From Bog-756 sp963710495 (GTDB lineage Bacteria > Actinomycetota > Acidimicrobiia > Acidimicrobiales > RAAP-2), in assembly GCA_963710495.1 (NCBI GenBank), contig CAVQAI010000011.1:434001-498000 (forward strand): a stretch of DNA of 64,000 nt, given 5' to 3'. Shown one piece after another: positions 16,473 through 24,821 of this stretch. Position numbers and translations under genes: made by a program. The stretch's first letter is position 1, and the number at the start of each line of letters is the position of its first letter. Below the pieces are notes generated by a model, which had not been told where the DNA came from, did no database searches, and was given only the letters and a program-made list of their open reading frames with translations.

Positions 16473-17378
16473 TCATGATTGCGGTCCACCCCGGGCCGGA
16501 GCCTCGCCGAACGGCGGCCGTTCGAGCTGTTCCCGGATGGGGACGAATGGCGGCTGCAGGGCGTGGCGGCGCTGCCAGTTGGCCCCGTCCACCACCATGG
16601 TGTGCCCGCTGATGTAGGCGGCATAGGGCGAGCAGAGGTAGGTGGCGGCCCAGCCCAGCTCCCGCGGGAACCCGATCCGCCCGGCCGGCACCCGACCATC
16701 CTGTCCCTCGTACTTCCCGGGCACTGCGGCGATGGCCGCCGTCTCGTCCTCGTGAGGCATGAGTCCGGGTACCAGCCCATTGACCCGGATCCCGTAGGGG
16801 GCCCACTCCACGGCCAGCGTCTCGGTGAGGTTCTTGACACCCGCCTTGGCCGCGGCCGAATGGGCGAACCCGGGTCCACCGGTCCACGCATAGGAGGCGC
16901 CGACGTTGACGATGGCCCCGTCCCTTCTGGTGGGGATGAGGCGCCGCGCCAGCTCCCGGCAACACAGGTAGGTGCCGTTGAGGACGATGTCGACGACCGT
17001 GCGCCACGCGTTGGGGCTCATGTCCTCCGCCGGCACGGGGAAGTTTCCGGCGGCGTTGTTCACGAGCACATCGATGTGCCCGAGGTCCTGCTCGACCTCG
17101 TCGAAGGCCACGGCGATGCCTTCGGCCTGACGAATGTCACAAGGCACGCCGACGGCCCTCCCGCCGGCGGCCTCCACCGAGGCCACCCCTGCGGCCCGAT
17201 GGGCTTCGTCCCGGCTGAGGATGCCGACCGATCCTCCGAGCCGGCCGAACTCGGTGGCGATGGCCTTGCCGAGCCCTGTGCCACCGCCGGTCACGATGAC
17301 CACCCGACCCTCGTAGGTCCCAGCCGGCAGGGCCGCTGCGCCGATCGGTGGCGGCGGCCGGAGGCCTGGCGGGGTCAT
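16473..17378 (-). CDS. Short-chain dehydrogenase of the 2,4-dienoyl-CoA reductase type
   Basis: About 301 residues. Rossmann TGGGTGLGKA binds the cofactor, then CDIRQ, VLVNNAAGNF and a catalytic segment GASYAWTGGPGFAHSAAAKAGV. The usual YxxxK Tyr position reads His (HSAAAK). DECR/PECR-like dienoyl- and enoyl-CoA reductases share that substitution, so fatty acyl-CoA reduction is more likely than a classical alcohol dehydrogenase. The C-terminus keeps SGHTMVVDGANW. ATG 17378 is preferred to TTG 17408. It probably heads an operon with the downstream aldo/keto reductase and is divergent from an acyl-CoA dehydrogenase, which fits beta-oxidation. Confidence 0.85.
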   Translation of the reverse strand: MTPPGLRPPPPIGAAALPAGTYEGRVVIVTGGGTGLGKAIATEFGRLGGSVGILSRDEAHRAAGVASVEAAGGRAVGVPCDIRQAEGIAVAFDEVEQDLGHIDVLVNNAAGNFPVPAEDMSPNAWRTVVDIVLNGTYLCCRELARRLIPTRRDGAIVNVGASYAWTGGPGFAHSAAAKAGVKNLTETLAVEWAPYGIRVNGLVPGLMPHEDETAAIAAVPGKYEGQDGRVPAGRIGFPRELGWAATYLCSPYAAYISGHTMVVDGANWQRRHALQPPFVPIREQLERPPFGEAPARGGPQS

Positions 17379-17548
17379 GGCGGGAAAGCCTAGGCCCGGG
17401 GCCAGCAACGTTGATCGGGTCGCCCGCCGCGGTCCGGGGCGTCATGGACGGCGAACGAGGCGATGCCGACCGGGCTCGACCGCGTTCGACCGCCGCTCGA
17501 CCGCCGCTCGAGGGGGCTCGACGGGGCTCGGGGCGGGGTCGCCGGGGG

Positions 17549-17554
17549 TAGCCT
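17549..17554 (+). promoter_or_regulatory. -10 element (TAGCCT) for a leaderless acyl-CoA dehydrogenase transcript
   Basis: TAGCCT ends eight bases before GTG 17563. There is no ribosome-binding site in between, which fits leaderless initiation. Confidence 0.5.
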
Positions 17555-17562
17555 CGTCGACC

Positions 17563-18744
17563 GTGGACTTCGACCTGTCACCCGAGCTCGCCGCCCTCCA
17601 GCAGAGCGTCAGGCGCCTGGCGCAGGACAAGGTCAAACCGCGGGCTCGAGAGATCGACACCACCGGGGAGTACCCGGACGACATCTTTGAGGCCTTCCGC
17701 CAGGCCGATCTGCTCGGGCTCTGCCTACCGACCGAGCTCGGGGGGTCGGGTGCGGGCATTCTGGGTCTGACCATCGCCATCGAAGAGGTGGCCAAGTATT
17801 CGAACGCCGCCGCCCTGATGCTCCTGCTGACCCGCCTACCGGTGGGTCCTGTGCTCATCGCCGGGAGCGAGGATCAGAAGAAGCGCTACCTTCCCGGCAT
17901 CGCCTCGGGCGAGCTGCGCGCCGGGTTCGGGTTGTCCGAAGCCCAGGCCGGGAGCGACGTGGCCGGCATGTCGACCCGAGCAGTTCCCGACACGACGGCG
18001 GGGACCGTCGGCGGCTGGGTGCTCAACGGGACCAAATGCTGGATGTCCGGGGTGCGTGAAGCCGACTGGTACACGGTGTTCGCCAAGACAGGCGATCCCG
18101 CATCCCGCTCGCACGACTCGATCACCGCCTTCATCGTTGAGCGGTCATGGGATGGGGTCTCGGTTGGCCGGACCGACCACAAGATGGGGGTCCGCGGAAT
18201 CGACACCGGTGAGCTCGTCCTCGATGACGTGCACGTCCCATCCGAGAACGTGATCGGGGAGGTGGGGGGATTCCGCTTGGCCATGCTGGGGCTCAATGCG
18301 ATGCGGCCGATCGTGGCGGCCCGCGGCATCGGGTTGGCCGAGGGCGCTCTCATGTACGCCACGGAATACGTGCAACAGCGCGAGGCGTTCGGCAGGACCA
18401 TCGCCGACTTCCAGGGGATCCAATGGGAGATCGCCAAGCTGGCCGTTGACATCGAGGCGGCCCGCTTGCTCACGTACCGGTCCGCCTGGCTCGCCGACCA
18501 GGGCAAGTTCACCAAGGAGTACGTTCCGTTCCTGTCGATGGCCAAGTACCACGCCACCGAGCTGGCGGTGCGAGCCTCGGGGTTGGCCGTGCAGCTCCTC
18601 GGGGCGGCCGGCTACATGGAGGACCATCCGACCGAGCTCTGGTACCGCGACGCCCGGCAGCTCACCATCGTGGAGGGAACCTCCCAGGTCCAGCTCGGGC
18701 TCATCGCCCGGGGTGTGCTCGCCCGCGACCTGTGGTGGGACTGA
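17563..18744 (+). CDS. Acyl-CoA dehydrogenase
   Basis: 393 residues from GTG 17563, the point where family similarity begins (VDFDLSPELAALQQSVRRLA). It shows GFGLSEAQAGSDVAGM for FAD/substrate binding, the central NGTKCWMSG strand, and YMEDHPTELWYRDARQ followed by IVEGTSQVQ. The Glu in VEGTS is the expected catalytic base. It oxidises a short- or branched-chain acyl-CoA to the 2-enoyl-CoA, passing electrons to ETF. The stop TGA overlaps the ATG of trpD by one base, so translation is coupled. Confidence 0.92.
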   Translation: MDFDLSPELAALQQSVRRLAQDKVKPRAREIDTTGEYPDDIFEAFRQADLLGLCLPTELGGSGAGILGLTIAIEEVAKYSNAAALMLLLTRLPVGPVLIAGSEDQKKRYLPGIASGELRAGFGLSEAQAGSDVAGMSTRAVPDTTAGTVGGWVLNGTKCWMSGVREADWYTVFAKTGDPASRSHDSITAFIVERSWDGVSVGRTDHKMGVRGIDTGELVLDDVHVPSENVIGEVGGFRLAMLGLNAMRPIVAARGIGLAEGALMYATEYVQQREAFGRTIADFQGIQWEIAKLAVDIEAARLLTYRSAWLADQGKFTKEYVPFLSMAKYHATELAVRASGLAVQLLGAAGYMEDHPTELWYRDARQLTIVEGTSQVQLGLIARGVLARDLWWD

Positions 18745-19875
18745 TGGTGACGTCGTCGGATACCACTCCTCCCACCATCTCCGACCCGGCGGCTTCGGGA
18801 CAGGACTTCGGCGCTTTGGGCGGGTGGCCCGGCCTGTTGACCTCGTTGCTGGTCGGGACCTCCCTCACCGCCCAGCAGGCCGAGACGGTGTTCGGTGAAG
18901 TCCTGTCGGGCCACGCCTCACCGGCGCAGATCGCCGCACTCGCCGTGGCGCTGCGGGCCAAGGGGGAGACGGTCGAGGAGATGACCGGGTTCGTCCGGGC
19001 CATGGTGGCCCACGCCGTTCCTCTCGAGCTGCCGGCCGGACTCGAGGTCATCGACACCTGCGGGACGGGCGGCGACCGGTTGCGCAGCATCAATGTCTCG
19101 ACCATCGCCGCCTTGGTGGTGGCAGGCCACCGGCGCCAAGGTCTGCAAGCACGGTGGGCGGGCGTCCTCGTCGGCGGTGGGCGCAGCCGACGTGCTCGAG
19201 GCCCTGGGCGTGGTGGCCGACCTCGGTCCGCAGGGCGTGGCCCGGTGCATCGACGAGGTGGGCATGGGATTCTGCTTCGCCCCGCGGTTCCATCCGGCCA
19301 TGCGGTTTGCCGCACCGGTCCGCAAGGAACTGGGGATCCCGACGGTCTTCAACTACCTGGGGCCGCTGGCCAACCCGGGCCGGGCGCGCTTCCAGGTGCT
19401 GGGCGTCAGCAACCCGGCGATGGCCGACACCATGGTCGGGGTGCTCGCCGCCAACGGGGCGAGGCGGGCCATGATCGTCTACGGCGACGACGGTCTCGAC
19501 GAGCTCAGCACCACGGGACCTTCCACCGTTCACGAGCTCGTCCTGGGCGAGTCGGGGGTCTACCAGACCACTCGCTACCGGGTCGACCCCGCCGACTTCG
19601 GGTTGGCGCCGGCCACCATCGAGGGGCTCCGGGGTGGGGATGCGGCCGTCAACGCCGAGGCCATCCGTCAGGTGATCGGTGGCCGGGCTTCACCGCACCG
19701 TGACATCGCGGTGCTCAACGCTGCCGCGGCACTGGTCGTCATCGGTCAGGCGGCCAACCTGGCGGCCGGCGTCTCCCTGGCCGGCCAGGTGATCGACAAC
19801 GGTCGGGCTCAGCGCGTGCTCGACGAGCTCATTCGAGTGTCGGTGTCGGCGGCGTCGGAGGAATCGGGAGGGTAG
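18744..19875 (+). CDS. trpD: Anthranilate phosphoribosyltransferase, one extra G breaks the frame
   Basis: TrpD joins anthranilate to PRPP in tryptophan synthesis. It carries DTCGTGGDRLRSINVST for PRPP binding, KHGGRASSSAVGAADVLEALG and FAPRFHPAMRFAAPVRKELG with FNYLGPLANP. About 376 residues. The frame breaks at 19125-19126: dropping one G from GCAGGCCACC restores VVAATGAKVCKHGGRA, the conserved sequence. The ATG overlaps the preceding stop. No other trp genes are nearby. The 3' end overlaps the convergent nuclease gene by 67 bp. Confidence 0.93.
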
Positions 19876-20864
19876 GCGCCGGTCACCCGCCTCTGCCCGT
19901 CTGGCGTCGGCCGGTCGGCCGGGAGCGCCTCGGTGGATCTTCTCTGGCGACCCCGCCGCCGCTTCTTCTTCATCCGGACGTTGAAGGGAGGCGACCAGGC
20001 CTCGATCAGGCGCGCCTGCTCGATCGAGGCGGTGAGCGGTCCGGGGCAGATGCCGTGGTGGACGGAGTGCAGCTGACGGAGCATCCGAGCCGAATCGGAA
20101 CGCCGCGCGGCGGCGAAATGTGACCGCACTCCTCTCCGCAGGTCGTCGGCGCGACCGACGTAGAGGACCTCGCCGGCGGCGTTGGCGAACCAGTAGACGC
20201 CGGGTGAGTGCGGTAGCCGGGCGGTGAGCCGGAGCTTGCCCGCCTGGGGGTGTCCGACCAGTCGCGGCAGGTCGAGAAGCTCGGCGAGCCCGGTGATCCC
20301 GTAGGAGCCGGCCCGTTCCAGCAGGACATGGAGGAGGTCGCCGGTGGCGAGGACATCGTCGAGGGCCCGGTGCGTGGGTCGGTTGGGCAGGCCGAGGCCG
20401 GCGGCGAGCGTGGCCAGCTTGCAGTCGGTCACCGAGTCGCGGACCAGCCGTCGGGCCAGGGCCAAGGTGTCCACCGAGTAGTTGGGCAGTGCATCACGAG
20501 AAGTCGACGTCAGCGCGTGGTCGAGGAAGGAGAGGTCGAAGCGGATGTTGTGTCCGACCAACACGGCACCGCCGACGAACTCCAGAAAGGAGGGGAGCAT
20601 CGCGCCGGTGGTCGGGGCTCCGGCCACCATGGCGTCGGTGATCCCGGTCAGGGCGCTGATAAAGGGCGGGATCCGCTGGTCCGGGCGCACCAGCGTCTGG
20701 AACGTGCCGAGCAACTCGCCGCCGCGGTACCGGGCGGCGGCGACCTCGGTCAACGAGGAGAATTGCGGTGAGCCACCGGTGGTCTCGACGTCGACCACCA
20801 CGAAGGTCACCTCGTACAGCGAGGTGTCGAGGCCGTCGAACGATCCCCGGATGGCGGGCGTCAT
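19809..20864 (-). CDS. DnaQ-like 3'-5' exonuclease fused to a GIY-YIG (UvrC/Cho-type) nuclease
   Basis: About 351 residues. The N-terminal DEDDh exonuclease has VVDVETTGG (first Asp and Glu near residues 25-27), GHNIRFDLSFLDHAL and HRALDDVLATGDLL. The C-terminal half has PGVYWFANAAGEVLYVGRA, the GIY-YIG core, followed by Arg and an IEQARLI segment with the catalytic Glu. The combination is known in actinobacteria (Rv2191-like) and resembles a repair incision nuclease. ATG 20864 is chosen over GTG 20885 because the latter lies inside the SOS box at 20879-20892. That box predicts LexA control. The Lys/Arg-rich tail reaches past the trpD stop. Confidence 0.88.
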   Translation of the reverse strand: MTPAIRGSFDGLDTSLYEVTFVVVDVETTGGSPQFSSLTEVAAARYRGGELLGTFQTLVRPDQRIPPFISALTGITDAMVAGAPTTGAMLPSFLEFVGGAVLVGHNIRFDLSFLDHALTSTSRDALPNYSVDTLALARRLVRDSVTDCKLATLAAGLGLPNRPTHRALDDVLATGDLLHVLLERAGSYGITGLAELLDLPRLVGHPQAGKLRLTARLPHSPGVYWFANAAGEVLYVGRADDLRRGVRSHFAAARRSDSARMLRQLHSVHHGICPGPLTASIEQARLIEAWSPPFNVRMKKKRRRGRQRRSTEALPADRPTPDGQRRVTGAYPPDSSDAADTDTRMSSSSTR

Positions 20865-20878
20865 GGTCGACACTGTAG

Positions 20879-20892
20879 CGAACACCTGTTCG
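20879..20892. promoter_or_regulatory. LexA (SOS) box between the exonuclease/GIY-YIG gene and a zinc-ribbon gene
   Basis: CGAACACCTGTTCG is a perfect six-base inverted repeat (CGAACA/TGTTCG) around two bases. It matches the Gram-positive/actinobacterial SOS consensus CGAAC-N4-GTTCG exactly. It is 15 bp upstream of the nuclease ATG (20864, leftward) and 45 bp upstream of the rightward GTG at 20937. Confidence 0.85.
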
Positions 20893-20923
20893 TTTATCGG
20901 TGGATGACACCCCGTTCCCCGAC

Positions 20924-20929
20924 TACGTT
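20924..20929 (+). promoter_or_regulatory. -10 element (TACGTT) for the zinc-ribbon gene
   Basis: TACGTT ends seven bases before GTG 20937, the spacing seen at other leaderless starts in this window. It decides that start over ATG 20904. Confidence 0.55.
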
Positions 20930-20936
20930 GGACCTG

Positions 20937-21215
20937 GTGGCCGCCGAATCATCCTCGACCAAGGCGTCCGCCGGTGACCCCGCCGTGACGACCACCCCGG
21001 CGCGCTACCGCTGCGGGGCGTGCGGCAATCTGACTCGCTTCGACGTGATCGCCAGCCGACGCACCAGGGCATTCCACCATTACTCGGTGGGTGGCGAGCT
21101 GAAGATCGAGGACGTCGAGGTTCTGGACGAGTCCGTGGAGGAGGTGTCGTGCCGGTGGTGTGGCCATGGCGACGCAATCGAAGTCCTCGACGACGGGTCC
21201 CCGCCGGGGTCGTAG
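20937..21215 (+). CDS. Small zinc-ribbon protein
   Basis: About 92 residues. Two CxxC pairs, RCGACGN near residue 24 and CRWCGHGD near 75, can form a four-Cys zinc ribbon. Between them lies FDVIASRRTRAFHHYSVGGE. I know it as a conserved actinobacterial small protein of unknown function. It shares its upstream region, including the SOS box, with the divergent repair nuclease, so damage-responsive expression is possible. The next gene probably starts inside its last 70 bp in another frame. Confidence 0.7.
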   Translation: MAAESSSTKASAGDPAVTTTPARYRCGACGNLTRFDVIASRRTRAFHHYSVGGELKIEDVEVLDESVEEVSCRWCGHGDAIEVLDDGSPPGS

Positions 21216-21787
21216 TCCCGACCGATCGTCAGGGATCCGGGGCGGCCCCCGAGGCGAAGGGCCGGGACGCACCGAACCCGCTGTCGGATCCGCAGTTCGT
21301 GGAGGGCCTCCGACCCATTCCGGCCGGAGTGGGTTCCGTTGCCGATCAGCCCTCGGCCGGGCTGCCGGCATCCGATCTCGTCGGAGTGAACCCAGCCGGG
21401 GAGGCGGCCGAGATCGCCATCGGGAGGTTTCGGGGTCGTATCCTCCTCGCCTTCTTGGCGACGAAATGCGACGGGTGCGACGTGTTCTGGACGGGCCTGG
21501 GAGGCACCGGGAGGCCGGAAGAGCTGGAGCAGTCGAGACTGCCGACTGACGTCACACCCGTCATCGTGACGAAGGGCCCCGCCACCGTTTCGACCGAGGA
21601 GGTGGCCCGGCTGGCCGCTCCTGATGGCAGTCGGGTGGTCATGAGCGACGAGGCGTGGGTCGACTACCGGGTGTTGGGGTACCCATTCTTCGTGCTGGTC
21701 GACGGCCCAACCCGCACCGTCGTCGCCGAGACGGTGGGCTTCGGTTGGGACGATCTGGTCGAGCTCGTGCTCGGTTCCGTTCGTTGA
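21149..21787 (+). CDS. Thioredoxin-like protein with a CDGC motif
   Basis: About 212 residues from GTG 21149, which has GGAGGAGG four to eleven bases upstream; GTG 21155 and 21158 are alternatives. The N-terminal 60 residues are poorly conserved in appearance. Then GRILLAFLATKCDGCDVFW shows a beta strand plus a CxxC active site on a thioredoxin fold, with a cis-Pro-like GYPFFVLVDG later. No membrane anchor is visible. A thiol-disulfide role is likely but the partner is unknown. It overlaps the upstream zinc-ribbon gene, suggesting cotranscription. Confidence 0.6.
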   Translation: MPVVWPWRRNRSPRRRVPAGVVVPTDRQGSGAAPEAKGRDAPNPLSDPQFVEGLRPIPAGVGSVADQPSAGLPASDLVGVNPAGEAAEIAIGRFRGRILLAFLATKCDGCDVFWTGLGGTGRPEELEQSRLPTDVTPVIVTKGPATVSTEEVARLAAPDGSRVVMSDEAWVDYRVLGYPFFVLVDGPTRTVVAETVGFGWDDLVELVLGSVR

Positions 21788-21856
21788 AGGGCTCCCACTG
21801 GCGCACGATGGAATGAGGTTCCAGGCAAGCGTCTGGCGTCCGGTCGGGACCCGGAC

Positions 21857-22534
21857 ATGTTCGCTTGCGGCGAACGTCCGGTACTGCGCCGCTCCCGGCG
21901 CGGCCACTCGATGGAGTCCGAAGCCCGCACCATGGACTACGCCCGCGACCACGGCTACCCGATCCCTGTCGTCGACCAGGTGGGGAAGGACGGGACTGAG
22001 CTGGTGATGGAGCGCATCGATGGACCGCTGATGATCACGGTCATGGGCCGGCGCCCTTGGGCCATCGACCCATTCGCCGCCATGCTGGCCGAATTGCAGC
22101 AAGGGCTGCACCGGATACCGGCACCGAGTGGGCGTCCGACGCCCCCTGCGGCCATGGTGACCAGTTGTTGCACCTCGACCTGAACCCGCTCAACGCGATC
22201 CTCTCGCCCTCGGGCCCGGTGGTCATCGACTGGGCCAACGCGGCCCGCGACGAAGAGGCCGTCGATGTGACGATCACCTGGCTGCTGCTTTCATCGGGTG
22301 ACAACCCGGCGAATCGGCTCAAAGCCGCGGTGACCGACCGCTTCCGGGGCAGGCTGATCCGTTCCTTTCTGGGACCCTTCGACCGGGACCGGTTGCCCGC
22401 CGTGCTGCCCGAGGTCGCGGCGTGGAAAGCGGCCGACCCGAACATGACCGAGGCCGAGCGGCCGAGCGGCCGAGCGGGTCGCCGTGCGGGCCTTCGCCCG
22501 GCGGGAGGGCCGATCCGCGCTTCCGACCAGGTAG
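21857..22534 (+). CDS. Aminoglycoside phosphotransferase-family kinase, two frame disruptions
   Basis: The kinase core reads YARDHGYPIPVV and ELVMERIDGPLMI, then HLDLNPLNAIL (catalytic HxDxxPxN) and VVIDWANAARD (Mg-binding Asp). Two defects interrupt it. Near 22122 one G appears missing: adding it restores APEWASDAPCGHGDQLLHLDL. At 22453-22476 the 8-bp unit GCCGAGCG is present three times; one copy instead of three restores TEAERVAVRAFARREGRSA and a stop at 22534. Repaired, the protein has about 220 residues, typical of small actinobacterial APH-fold proteins of unknown substrate. A start upstream of 21857 (ASGRDPDMFACG) is likely but no start codon is visible. Confidence 0.72.
22453..22476 (+). 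repeat. 8-bp tandem repeat (GCCGAGCG x3) that shifts the kinase frame
   Basis: Three perfect copies in coding sequence. Because 8 is not a multiple of three, changes in copy number switch the reading frame. The family-like C-terminus is recovered only with a different copy number. Confidence 0.85.
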
Positions 22535-22597
22535 AGCACGGTTCCGCCCGATTCGGCCCGGCTCAAGTGGGGCTGGTCCGCCGTCGATACTTCCCAT

Positions 22598-23617
22598 GTG
22601 GAGGCGCCGCCGGTCCCCAAGAACGACCTGGCCCGGGTCGGATCGCTCCGACGTCTCGGCCTGCTCGACACCGCCCCGGAGGAGCGGTTCGACCGGATCA
22701 CGCGCCTTGCCCGCAAGCTGTTCGGTGTGGATACGGCGCTGGTGAGCCTGGTCGACATCGACCGCCAGTGGGCGAAGTCCCGGCAGGGCCCCACGCCCTC
22801 TGAGGCCGCCGAGACCCGCCCGGTCTTCCAAATTCACGACCTCCCGAGAGAATTCTCGTTCTGTGCCCATGCCATCGCGGGCCGGGACGTTCTCCAAGTT
22901 CACGACGCGACCAACGACGATCGGTTCTCCGACAACCCCTTGGTGGTGGCCGAGCCGCCGATCCGCTTCTACGCCGGGTGCCCCATCGCCAGCCCCGACG
23001 GAGCCGTGATCGGGACCCTGTGCCTGCTCGATGAATGGCCCCGAATCCTCGATCAGGTGGAGCTGGCCTCGCTGCGCGATCTGGCGGCCGTCGTCGAACA
23101 GGAAATCGCAACGACACGGCTTGAGGTGGACGATGACCTGACCGGGCTGGCCAACCGAAGAGGGTTCACCATGGTGGGCTCACAGGCGTTGGCCTTCTGC
23201 GAGCGCCAGGAAGTCGATGCCCTCGTGGTTGTCGCCTCTGTAGACGGGCTCGGTATCGTCTACGAGCGCGGAGGGACGGCTGCCGGTGATCAATTGCTCC
23301 GGTTGGCCGCCACCGCCATGGCCGACACCTTCCGGTCCTCCGACGTCGTGGGCCGCGTGAGCAACAATCAGTTTGCCGCTGTGCTCACCGGCTATCAGGG
23401 GGGCGAGACTCCGGTCGTCGACCGATTGCGTACGACGGTGGCTGCCAGCAATCTCGAGTTGGAGCGGACCACGTTCGGATTGTCGATGACGGTCGGCTCC
23501 TCCCGTTTCGACCATCGGGAACCCGAGATGATCGAAGCGCTGATGCACCGGGCCGAAACGTCGCAATCGGCGGAGGTGCGAGACCGTCCGCAGGCGGCAC
23601 AGGCAGAAGGCGCCTGA
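22598..23617 (+). CDS. GAF domain plus degenerate GGDEF domain signalling protein
   Basis: 339 residues from GTG 22598. The GAF domain (about 25-165) contains LVDIDRQWAKSRQG, FCAHAIAGRDVLQVHDA and GTLCLLDEWPR, as in actinobacterial GAF sensors. A GGDEF-like fold (about 175-325) starts at DDLTGLANRRGF. The GG[DE]EF active loop reads VSNNQFAAVL, so diguanylate cyclase activity is unlikely. It may act as a receptor or regulatory partner. No membrane segment is present. It lies just downstream of the kinase gene. Confidence 0.85.
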   Translation: MEAPPVPKNDLARVGSLRRLGLLDTAPEERFDRITRLARKLFGVDTALVSLVDIDRQWAKSRQGPTPSEAAETRPVFQIHDLPREFSFCAHAIAGRDVLQVHDATNDDRFSDNPLVVAEPPIRFYAGCPIASPDGAVIGTLCLLDEWPRILDQVELASLRDLAAVVEQEIATTRLEVDDDLTGLANRRGFTMVGSQALAFCERQEVDALVVVASVDGLGIVYERGGTAAGDQLLRLAATAMADTFRSSDVVGRVSNNQFAAVLTGYQGGETPVVDRLRTTVAASNLELERTTFGLSMTVGSSRFDHREPEMIEALMHRAETSQSAEVRDRPQAAQAEGA

Positions 23618-23768
23618 CCCACGGCCCACGGGGCTGGGTCAACAGAACCCCATTTCGTCACGGATAGGAATCACAACTCTTAGCTCTCATCGGTACGGGG
23701 CACAGCCGGCTCACACCGGCGTGTCCGATGCTCGACGTTGGCAGCATCCACCGATCAAGGAGCAGAAC

Positions 23769-24613
23769 ATGACGACCAGCAACGGACCGATGCCCGACAC
23801 CCTCGATGCCGGAGATGATCCACCGTCCGAAGTACCCCGGCGCCGGCGCGGCGTCCGGGTCACGAGCGCGGCCGCCATCGCGCTTGGACTGGCCCTGGCC
23901 GGCGGTTCGGTAGCCGCCGCGACCACCACCAGTGCTCCTTCTCAATCCTCACCCTCCCCGTCAACCTCACCTTCCCCGTCAACATCGTCGAGCTCTGGAC
24001 CACCAGCCGGGCGACCTCCCGGCGGGAGCCCTCCGCCGCGGTCGGGACGGTGAAGTCGGTGGGTGACAACAGCTTCACGGTCACCACCTCGAACGGCACG
24101 ACCGTCACGGCCAACGTGTCCAGCTCGACGAAGTACCTCGACCATGACGTGACGACCCCGTCCCTGGCCAACGTGACGGTGGGTCAGCACGTGGCAGTGT
24201 TCGGAACCGACACCTCCAACGTGGTGACCGCCACCACCGTGGCCGTCGGCGCACCGCCGAGCGGCGGCCCCGGTGGCATGCCAGGAGGCCCCGGCGGGAG
24301 CCCTCCGGCCGCGGTCGGGACGGTGAAGTCGGTGGGTGACAACAGCTTCACGGTCACCACCTCGAGCGGCACGACCGTCACGGCCAACGTGTCCAGCTCG
24401 ACGAAGTACCTCGACCATGACGTGACGACCCCGTCCCTGGCCAATGTGACGGTGGGTCAGCACGTGGCAGTGTTCGGAACCGATACCTCCAACGTGGTGA
24501 CCGCCACCACCGTGGCCGTCGGCGCACCGCCGAGTGGCGGCCCGCCTGCGGCTGCCGGTGGAACGGACGGCAGCAGGCCTCCGGCCTGGTCGGGGAACGG
24601 CCCGTCCGCCTAG
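23769..24613 (+). CDS. Secreted DUF5666 tandem-domain protein, one missing G breaks the frame
   Basis: About 281 residues. A twin-Arg-like basic N-terminus precedes a hydrophobic signal (AAAIALGLALAGGSVAAA), then a Ser/Pro/Thr linker and two DUF5666 domains (SVGDNSFTVTTSNGTTVTAN and its twin). The two 273-bp domain units are nearly identical. Unit 1 is entered through CCCTCCGCCGCGG, whereas unit 2 has CCCTCCGGCCGCGG. The missing G near 24031 is therefore an error visible by internal comparison. DUF5666 is a small beta-barrel domain of unknown function in exported proteins. Confidence 0.78.
24050..24543 (+). repeat. 273-bp direct duplication of a DUF5666 domain
   Basis: Copy 1 starts at 24050 and copy 2 at 24323. 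Over about 220 bp I count only four base differences, three of them silent, so the duplication is recent or homogenised. Confidence 0.9.
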
Positions 24614-24661
24614 CGCCCTATACCCTCCATTCCCTCCGCCCCACCCCGCCGTCCCGTCCCG

Positions 24662-24698
24662 CCCGCCCTGGCACCGGTCGTATCGGTGCCAGGGCGGG
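24662..24698. terminator. Strong hairpin terminator after the DUF5666 gene
   Basis: The 15-bp arms CCCGCCCTGGCACCG (24662-24676) and CGGTGCCAGGGCGGG (24684-24698) are perfectly complementary around a 7-nt loop. There is no U-tract, as is common for actinobacterial terminators. Confidence 0.8.
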
Positions 24699-24821
24699 GT
24701 CCCTCGGGAGCGCCGTTGCGTGGCGATCGATTCAGGGACATCACCACCGGGAACGGTGGTGACCATGTGCTCTCGGCCCTCCGATGGCAGCCTCTCGGCG
24801 TCCGAGGCAGAGTGGAGCACT

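Noticed and set aside
24534..24821. Upstream extension of the methyltransferase
   Set aside because: It reads through the strong hairpin at 24662-24698 and is Pro/Arg-rich; GTG 24822 has a ribosome-binding site.
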